Shown here in pieces: positions 59,830-64,000 of a DNA stretch of 64,000 nt (positions within the stretch are counted from its first letter, which is position 1; each line of letters opens with the position of its first letter). The stretch lies in NCBI GenBank assembly GCA_031425275.1, contig JANPJA010000073.1:1-64000 (forward strand). The letters run 5' to 3'. This DNA comes from JAIVGV01 sp031425275 (GTDB lineage: Bacteria; Acidobacteriota; Blastocatellia; Pyrinomonadales; Pyrinomonadaceae). A program made the position numbers and the translations under genes. Under the pieces are notes generated by a model. That model did no database searches, had not been told where the DNA came from, and saw only the letters and a program-made list of their open reading frames with translations.

Positions 59830-61305
59830 TCAGGCGACGACGCGCGGGCGCGCGGTGAACGGCGCGGCGCGCTCGTAGGCGTCGGCGAGGCGGAGCAGCG
59901 CGGCCTCGCTCCAGTGCGGCCCGACGAGTTGCATCCCGACGGGGAGGCCCTCCGCCGAGAGGCCGCACGGCACTGAGACGGCGGGGACGCCCGCGAGGTT
60001 GGCCGTGACCGTGTAGATGTCGTTGAGGTACATGGCGAGCGGGTCGTCGGTCTTCTCGCCGAGCCGGAAGGCGGTCGTCGGCGTGGTCGGCGTGACGATG
60101 GCGTCGCAAGCCGCGAAGGCGCGGGCGAAGTCTTCCTCGATGAGCGCGCGCACGCGCTGGGCCTTGAGGTAGTAGGCGTCGTAGTAGCCGGAGGAGAGGA
60201 CGTAGGTGCCGAGCATGATGCGCCGCTTGACCTCCGCGCCAAACCCTTGCTCGCGCGTCCGGCGGTACATCGCGCGCAACTCCGAAGACTCTTCCGCGCG
60301 AACGCCGTAGCGCACGCCGTCGTAGCGCGCGAGGTTCGACGACGCCTCGGCCGTCGCGATGATGTAATAAACCGCGATGGCGTATTTCGCGTGCGGCAGC
60401 TCAACGTCAACGATCTCCGCGCCTAAGTCCCGATAGACTTCGACGGCCGCCTCGACGCTGGCGCGCACGTCGCCGTCGAGTCCTTCGCCGAAGAGGGCGC
60501 GGGGCACGCCGAGGCGCGCGCCGCGCACGTCGCCGGTCAAAGCGGCGGCGTAGTCGGGGACGGCCACGTCGGCGGTCGTCGCGTCGCGCTCGTCGCGGCC
60601 GGCGATTGCCGAGAGGACGGCGGCCGCGTCGCGCGCGTTAAGCGTGAAGGTTCCGATCTGATCGAGCGACGAGCCGAAGGCGACGAGGCCGTAGCGCGAG
60701 ACGCGGCCGTAGGTGGGCTTGACGCCGACGACGCCGCAGAGGGCGGCGGGCTGGCGCACCGACCCGCCCGTGTCCGACCCCAACGCGGCGGGCACGATGC
60801 GCGCCGCCACCGCCGCCGCCGACCCGCCCGAAGAGCCGCCCGGCACACGTTCCGTGTCCCACGGATTGCGCACGGGGCCGAACGCCGAGTTCTCGTTCGA
60901 CGACCCCATGGCGAACTCGTCGCAGTTGGTCTTGCCGACGACGACCCCGCCCGCCGCGAGCAGGCGTTCGATGGCCGTCGCCGTGTAAGGCGGCTGGTAC
61001 GGGCCGAGGATCGCCGACCCGCACGAGGTCTGAAAGCCTTCGACGCAGATGTTGTCCTTGACGCCGACGGGGATGCCCGCGAGCGCGCCGCGCGCCGCGC
61101 CGCCTTGTTCGCCGTCGCCGCGCGCACCGTCGATGGCGTCCGCGCGTCGGAGCGCGCCCGCGCGGTCGATCTGGAGGAACGCCCCGAGCGTGTCGTTCAA
61201 CTTCTCGGCCGCGTCGAGCGAGGCGGCGACGTTGGCGCGCGCCGTCGTCTCGCCGCGCGAAAGTTTATCCGCGAGTTGTCCGATGGTTCTCTCTGCGACG
61301 GTCAT
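59830..61305 (-). CDS. gatA: Asp-tRNA(Asn)/Glu-tRNA(Gln) amidotransferase subunit A
   Basis: The protein has 491 residues, the family length. The amidase signature is present: IPVGVKDNICVEGFQTS (catalytic Lys), GGSSGGSAAAVAA (cis-Ser and Ser nucleophile loop), GSDTGGSVRQPA and LVAFGSSLDQIG. It deamidates glutamine to amidate the mischarged tRNA. gatC lies upstream on the same strand with 44 bases between; gatB is not in the window. ATG 61305. Confidence 0.95.
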   Translation of the reverse strand: MTVAERTIGQLADKLSRGETTARANVAASLDAAEKLNDTLGAFLQIDRAGALRRADAIDGARGDGEQGGAARGALAGIPVGVKDNICVEGFQTSCGSAILGPYQPPYTATAIERLLAAGGVVVGKTNCDEFAMGSSNENSAFGPVRNPWDTERVPGGSSGGSAAAVAARIVPAALGSDTGGSVRQPAALCGVVGVKPTYGRVSRYGLVAFGSSLDQIGTFTLNARDAAAVLSAIAGRDERDATTADVAVPDYAAALTGDVRGARLGVPRALFGEGLDGDVRASVEAAVEVYRDLGAEIVDVELPHAKYAIAVYYIIATAEASSNLARYDGVRYGVRAEESSELRAMYRRTREQGFGAEVKRRIMLGTYVLSSGYYDAYYLKAQRVRALIEEDFARAFAACDAIVTPTTPTTAFRLGEKTDDPLAMYLNDIYTVTANLAGVPAVSVPCGLSAEGLPVGMQLVGPHWSEAALLRLADAYERAAPFTARPRVVA

Positions 61306-61349
61306 AAATTTTTGCTAACGGCTAATAGCCATCAGCTAACAGCTTTCTT

Positions 61350-61673
61350 TCAGGAGTTCTCCGCGTCGGGCGAGCCGGTGAGGACTTTGGGCACGCGGAA
61401 GTGGCCGTGCGAAGGCTCCGGGGCTTGATCGAGCGCGAGCCGCTGGCCGAGCGAGGGGCGTGGGGTGTCCTCGCGGTGCGCGATTGTGCGCTCGCCCTCC
61501 GGCGTCAGTCCGCCGATGGCCGGCTCGACCGCGCTCGTGTCGAGTTCCTTCAACTGTTCCACGTACTCGACAATCGCCGCCATCTGCGGCGTCAGCGCGT
61601 GCAACTCCTCGTCCGTGATTTCGAGGTGCGCCAACTGCGCGATCTTCTTAACGTCCGCTTCGGTGATGGGCAT
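61350..61673 (-). CDS. gatC: Asp-tRNA(Asn)/Glu-tRNA(Gln) amidotransferase subunit C
   Basis: The protein has 107 residues. It has VKKIAQLAHLEITDEEL and YVEQLKELDTSAVEP, the standard GatC helices, and the tail VPKVLTG. It stabilises the GatA-GatB complex. It lies upstream of gatA, the common order. The C-terminus is slightly longer than usual. ATG 61673. Confidence 0.93.
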   Translation of the reverse strand: MPITEADVKKIAQLAHLEITDEELHALTPQMAAIVEYVEQLKELDTSAVEPAIGGLTPEGERTIAHREDTPRPSLGQRLALDQAPEPSHGHFRVPKVLTGSPDAENS

Positions 61674-61798
61674 AAATGGGGTCAGTGGTCAGTCGTCCGT
61701 GGTCAGTTGTTTGTGGCTCGCAGGCTTGAGTGGCAATCTTTAGAACATCCGTGTTCAAGCGCGAACAACGGACGACTGACCACGGACGGCTGACACTT
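61674..61798. repeat. Inverted CAGTTGTCCGTGGTCAG repeat
   Basis: Tandem GTCAGTGGTCAGTCGTCCGTGG and TCAGTTGTTTGTGG words (61680-61714) face AACGGACGACTGACCACGGACG (61766-61788 region). It separates the DUF721 and gatC genes and may end the DUF721 message. Same family as at 10331. Confidence 0.75.
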
Positions 61799-62269
61799 TT
61801 ACTTCCTTCTCTCCTGCGCGTCGATGTAGGTGCCGGCGGCGAGGAGGAAGCGGCGGCGCAGGTCTTCGTCCTTGATGGCCGTCGCGGCGCGGCCGAGGGG
61901 GCGGGCCTGTTGGAGGGCGCGCCGCTCGAGTTTCTCCGCGTCAACTTCCGCGTGCCGCAGCCGCGCCCGCTCGCCGCGCACCGTGGCGGGATCGACGCGG
62001 AACTCGATGAAGGTGACGAGCGCGTGGCCGAGCGCCGAGTTGATGCGGAAGACGAGCTGCGGGCTGACGGCTTCGAGCTGCTTCTTCCACGCCGTGTCGG
62101 CCACGGCGACGACGAGGTGCTTGCCGTGCAGGCGGAACGGCACGGCCTGCCCGCGCAACTGCTCGCCCGCCGCGCGCCGCCACGCGACGAACGCCACGGC
62201 CTCCGCGACCTCCGCGCTCTCGCCGGCCGCGCGCAACAGACTCGGCAGTGCCTTGATCAGGTCGTCCAT
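61799..62269 (-). CDS. DUF721 domain protein (DciA-like)
   Basis: The protein has 156 residues. The DUF721 core covers about residues 20-105 (AFVAWRRAAGEQLRGQAVPFR, LVVAVADTAWKKQL, VFRINSALG). DciA proteins of this family load the replicative helicase in bacteria lacking DnaC, and the basic helical tail fits such a role; the assignment to DciA is inference. ATG 62269 overlaps a TATTAT-like sequence. It may share a message with gatC. Confidence 0.8.
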   Translation of the reverse strand: MDDLIKALPSLLRAAGESAEVAEAVAFVAWRRAAGEQLRGQAVPFRLHGKHLVVAVADTAWKKQLEAVSPQLVFRINSALGHALVTFIEFRVDPATVRGERARLRHAEVDAEKLERRALQQARPLGRAATAIKDEDLRRRFLLAAGTYIDAQERRK

Positions 62270-62274
62270 AATAC

Positions 62275-62422
62275 AATTGCGGATTCTGTCAATTGCGGAT
62301 TCTGTCAATTGCGGATTGCGGATTGCGGATTGCGGATTGAAGAAATTAAGAAGTCAGCTTTAATATCTGAGTTCCTCAAATGGGCGGGTTCAAATCCGCA
62401 GTCCGCAGTCCGCAATCCGCAT
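62275..62422. repeat. Tandem GCGGATT short-word repeat with inverted half
   Basis: TTCTGTCAATTGCGGA words (62284-62315) and GCGGATT words in tandem (62312-62339) face the inverse TCCGCAGTCCGCAGTCCGCAATCCGCA (62395-62421). Each TGTCAA in the repeat reads TTGACA on the minus strand. It fills the 173 bases between the divergent DUF721 and maf genes. Confidence 0.8.
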
Positions 62423-62442
62423 TTCTTTCGGGGGTGAGTGTA

Positions 62443-63063
62443 ATGGAAAACGAGAGCGCGTCACAAGGGATGATCCCGGAGACGTTGGCGGACGCGGTCG
62501 CGCCGGTTCGGCTGGTGCTGGCGTCGGGCAGCCCGCGCCGGGCCGAGATACTGCGCGCCGTCGGCTGGCCCTTCGAGGCGGAGACGGCCGGGGTGGATGA
62601 GACGCAGGGCGCGGGCGAGCCGGCGGTCGAATACGTCGAGCGGTTGGCGCGCGAGAAGGCCGGGGCGGTGGCGCGCGCGCGCCTGTTCGGGCTGGTGCTC
62701 GGGGCCGACACGGTCGTCGTCGTCGAGGGCGAGGTGCTGGGCAAGCCGCGCGACGACGCGGACGCGCGGCGGATGCTCCGACTCTTGCGCGGCCGTTGGC
62801 ACGAGGTGCTGACGGGCGTCGCGCTGGTGCGCGCCGAAGACGCTCACACGGTCTGCGCGCACGAGCGGACGCGCGTGCGCTTCGCGCGGATGACGGACGC
62901 CGAAGTCGATTGGTACGTCTCGACGGGCGAGCCGGTTGATAAGGCCGGGGCCTACGCCGTGCAGGGCCGCGCCGCGCTCTTCATCGACGGGCTGGAAGGG
63001 GACTACTGGAACGTCGTCGGCCTGCCCGTGCGGCTCGTCTATGAACTGGCGAAGAAAATCTGA
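62443..63063 (+). CDS. maf: Maf-like nucleoside triphosphate pyrophosphatase
   Basis: The protein has 206 residues. LVLASGSPRRAEIL, the GADTVVVVEG catalytic loop, GKPRDDADARRML and GAYAVQGRAALFIDGLEGDYWNVVGLP are the Maf signatures. It hydrolyses non-canonical nucleoside triphosphates to monophosphates and has been linked to septum control in some bacteria. A 16-residue N-terminal extension precedes the fold. ATG 62443 is chosen at the start of the extension; a GGGGGTGAG ribosome site lies upstream. Confidence 0.94.
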   Translation: MENESASQGMIPETLADAVAPVRLVLASGSPRRAEILRAVGWPFEAETAGVDETQGAGEPAVEYVERLAREKAGAVARARLFGLVLGADTVVVVEGEVLGKPRDDADARRMLRLLRGRWHEVLTGVALVRAEDAHTVCAHERTRVRFARMTDAEVDWYVSTGEPVDKAGAYAVQGRAALFIDGLEGDYWNVVGLPVRLVYELAKKI

Positions 63064-63087
63064 GGCGTGGGCCGGCGTGTCCGACAC

Positions 63088-63230
63088 TCACCGCGGAGAC
63101 GCGGAGTTCGCGCGGAGAACCGCGGAGAAAGACAGAGCGGAAAACTTCAAATCTGAAATTTGAAATTCCGAATCTGAAATTCGCCTCTCCTCCGCGCCCC
63201 TCCGCGTGAACTCCGCGTCTCCGCGGTGAA
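63088..63230. repeat. Inverted CACCGCGGAGACGCGGAG repeat
   Basis: CTCACCGCGGAGACGCGGAG (63088-63107) matches the reverse complement of CTCCGCGTCTCCGCGGTGAA (63211-63230). Inner words GAACCGCGGAGAAAG and the AATTTGAAATTC region also mirror. Related to 51515-51612. It occupies the gap after maf. Confidence 0.8.
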
Positions 63231-63280
63231 GTGACCGGCCCAATCACTCGACGACAACCGAAGCCTCATCCGCAAAAAAG

Positions 63281-63312
63281 AAGAGGCCGCTTCGCAGTTG
63301 AAGCGGCCTCTT
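63281..63312 (-). terminator. Rho-independent terminator of the TlpA-like gene
   Basis: AAGAGGCCGCTTC (63281-63293) pairs perfectly with GAAGCGGCCTCTT (63300-63312). On the minus strand the stem is followed by CTTTTTTGCGG, a U-tract. It lies 20 bases downstream of the stop at 63333. Confidence 0.9.
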
Positions 63313-63332
63313 CCGTTCGACTACCTTGAAAG

Positions 63333-63893
63333 TTACTGCGCCGTGAGCAGGCGGGTGAGTTGCGCGGAGAGCTGTTTGACGAGGTTGCCGCCGGGGTCGA
63401 AGCCGCCGACGGTCTCGCTGACGTTGCCCTCGCGGTCGAGGATGACGACCGCCGGGAGTTGGTTGCGCTCGACGCCGAGCGTCTTGAAGAACGCGCCGTC
63501 GGGGTCGCGCAGCACGCCGACCTTCAGACCGTTCTTGCGCGCGAAGGAGCGCAACTGCTCGTCGGTCGCGTAGTTCTTCGACTGGGCCTTGTCCGAGTCG
63601 GCGCTCACCCAATAGACGCGCACGTCCCTGTCCTTGTACTCGTCGGCGAGGCGCTGCACGTCCGCCACCTGCGTGCGCGACAGCGGCAGCCACGACGCGC
63701 CGAAGGCCAAGACCACCACGTCGCCGCGCAGCATCTCCGCCGTGATGCTCCCGCCTTCGACCGTGCGCAGATTAAACTCGACGCCCGCCGCCGAAGATTC
63801 CATCGCGGCCTCGGACGGCGCACTCACGCCGGAACCGACGAGGGCGAACATGAGCAGCGAACCCAACACGAAACGGGGGGAAATCTTTAACAT
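63333..63893 (-). CDS. TlpA-like thioredoxin-fold protein without CXXC, exported
   Basis: The protein has 186 residues. Signal sequence about 1-25 (VLGSLLMFALVGSGVSA). The TlpA/AhpC-TSA fold is visible: VEFNLRTVEGGSITAEML, DVVVLAFGASWLPLSRTQ, VRVYWVSAD and QLPAVVILDREGNVSETVGGF. The WCxxC redox motif reads W-L-P-L-S (residues 68-72), so both cysteines are gone; a binding or structural role is likely. ATG 63893 has GGAGAAG directly upstream. Confidence 0.85.
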   Translation of the reverse strand: MLKISPRFVLGSLLMFALVGSGVSAPSEAAMESSAAGVEFNLRTVEGGSITAEMLRGDVVVLAFGASWLPLSRTQVADVQRLADEYKDRDVRVYWVSADSDKAQSKNYATDEQLRSFARKNGLKVGVLRDPDGAFFKTLGVERNQLPAVVILDREGNVSETVGGFDPGGNLVKQLSAQLTRLLTAQ

Positions 63894-63941
63894 CTTCTCC
63901 TCACTTCCGCGGCGTCTCATCCGGCCGGCCCGGCGCGGCAC

Positions 63942-64000
63942 TGCGAATTGCCGCCGCGCTCGATGCCTCCGGGCTGAGCCGCCCGCCGTGAACTTTGATG
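63942..64000. other. Window end, no gene seen
   Basis: These last bases upstream of the TlpA-like gene contain no complete reading frame; they may be leader or promoter sequence of that gene or the end of the next. Confidence 0.4.

Noticed and set aside
59715..60410. Long upstream extension of the beta-barrel gene frame to about 60410
   Set aside because: The extension overlaps gatA on the same strand in another frame, is Arg/Ser-rich, and the signal peptide begins at 59714 with a good ribosome site.
1..64000. CRISPR array
   Set aside because: Direct repeats here are short tandem words without unique spacers of constant length, and no cas gene was recognised.
1..64000. tRNA and rRNA genes
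   Set aside because: No GGTTCRA-type T-arm with a matching acceptor stem or rRNA-like sequence was noticed in the gaps; a tRNAscan-SE run would be decisive.
1..64000. Insertion sequences or prophage
   Set aside because: No transposase, integrase or phage structural gene was recognised, even at the low-GC island 44.1-45.65 kb.

Overview
The window is very GC-rich bacterial chromosome (roughly two-thirds G+C or more by eye). The gene mix (YfhO-like membrane proteins, DinB and CHRD proteins, SpeA next to a deoxyhypusine-synthase-like protein, secreted subtilases and an M14 peptidase) and the dense intergenic repeats built from short words in tandem facing their reverse complements fit an Acidobacteriota genome, perhaps Blastocatellia. 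That assignment is inference. No rRNA, tRNA, CRISPR array or transposase gene was recognised.

Region 1 (1-13.1 kb) is a surface-polysaccharide locus. It holds two convergent, 3'-overlapping YfhO-like membrane proteins, a methyltransferase, a polyprenyl-phosphate-type GT2, an 831-residue double GT4 glycosyltransferase whose halves are joined by an in-frame inverted repeat, a protein with five 11-residue repeats and coiled coils, and a Wzt-type ABC ATPase with a carbohydrate-binding tail. The Wzm-type permease is divergent from wzt, and an O-antigen-ligase-like protein with a PDZ-like insert closes the locus. Region 2 (13.4-30.4 kb) holds housekeeping and signalling genes: a large TPR protein, thiE and thiD, a PAS-PAS-PAS-PAS-GGDEF-EAL protein, a cyclophilin, a P1/DmpA-type peptidase, a HAD phosphatase, a CHRD protein, threonine synthase, a TPR protein and an alkaline-phosphatase-fold protein.

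Region 3 (30.4-43.2 kb) has an orphan ABC ATPase, a lamin-tail-type secreted protein, the polyamine pair (speA and a deoxyhypusine-synthase-like gene) divergent from glutamine synthetase glnA, a GNAT protein and two tandem proteinase-K-like subtilases. Region 4 (43.5-51.9 kb) contains the clearest foreign island, at about 44.1-45.65 kb. It is a low-GC two-gene operon of a TIR-like protein (ThsB/DUF1863-like) followed by a membrane protein made of a DUF7701-like head and a RipA/8xMP-like membrane module. This looks like a Thoeris-like anti-phage system with an unusual membrane partner and is the top candidate for something undescribed. It is followed by glnE, the GlnA adenylyltransferase, and by DinB, GNAT and amidohydrolase genes.

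Region 5 (51.9-64 kb) carries a large M14-type peptidase, an SRPBCC protein, a small low-GC insertion, an alpha-oxoamine-synthase-type PLP enzyme, a mycoredoxin-like protein, a duplicated beta-barrel protein, gatC-gatA, a DUF721 protein, maf and a TlpA-like protein that has lost its CXXC.

Intergenic DNA is dominated by at least seven short-word repeat families. They form inverted structures, often contain terminator hairpins, and in at least one case supply a -35 box. Several genes appear to be leaderless or nearly so, with a TACAAT-like -10 box 6-9 bases before the start codon.
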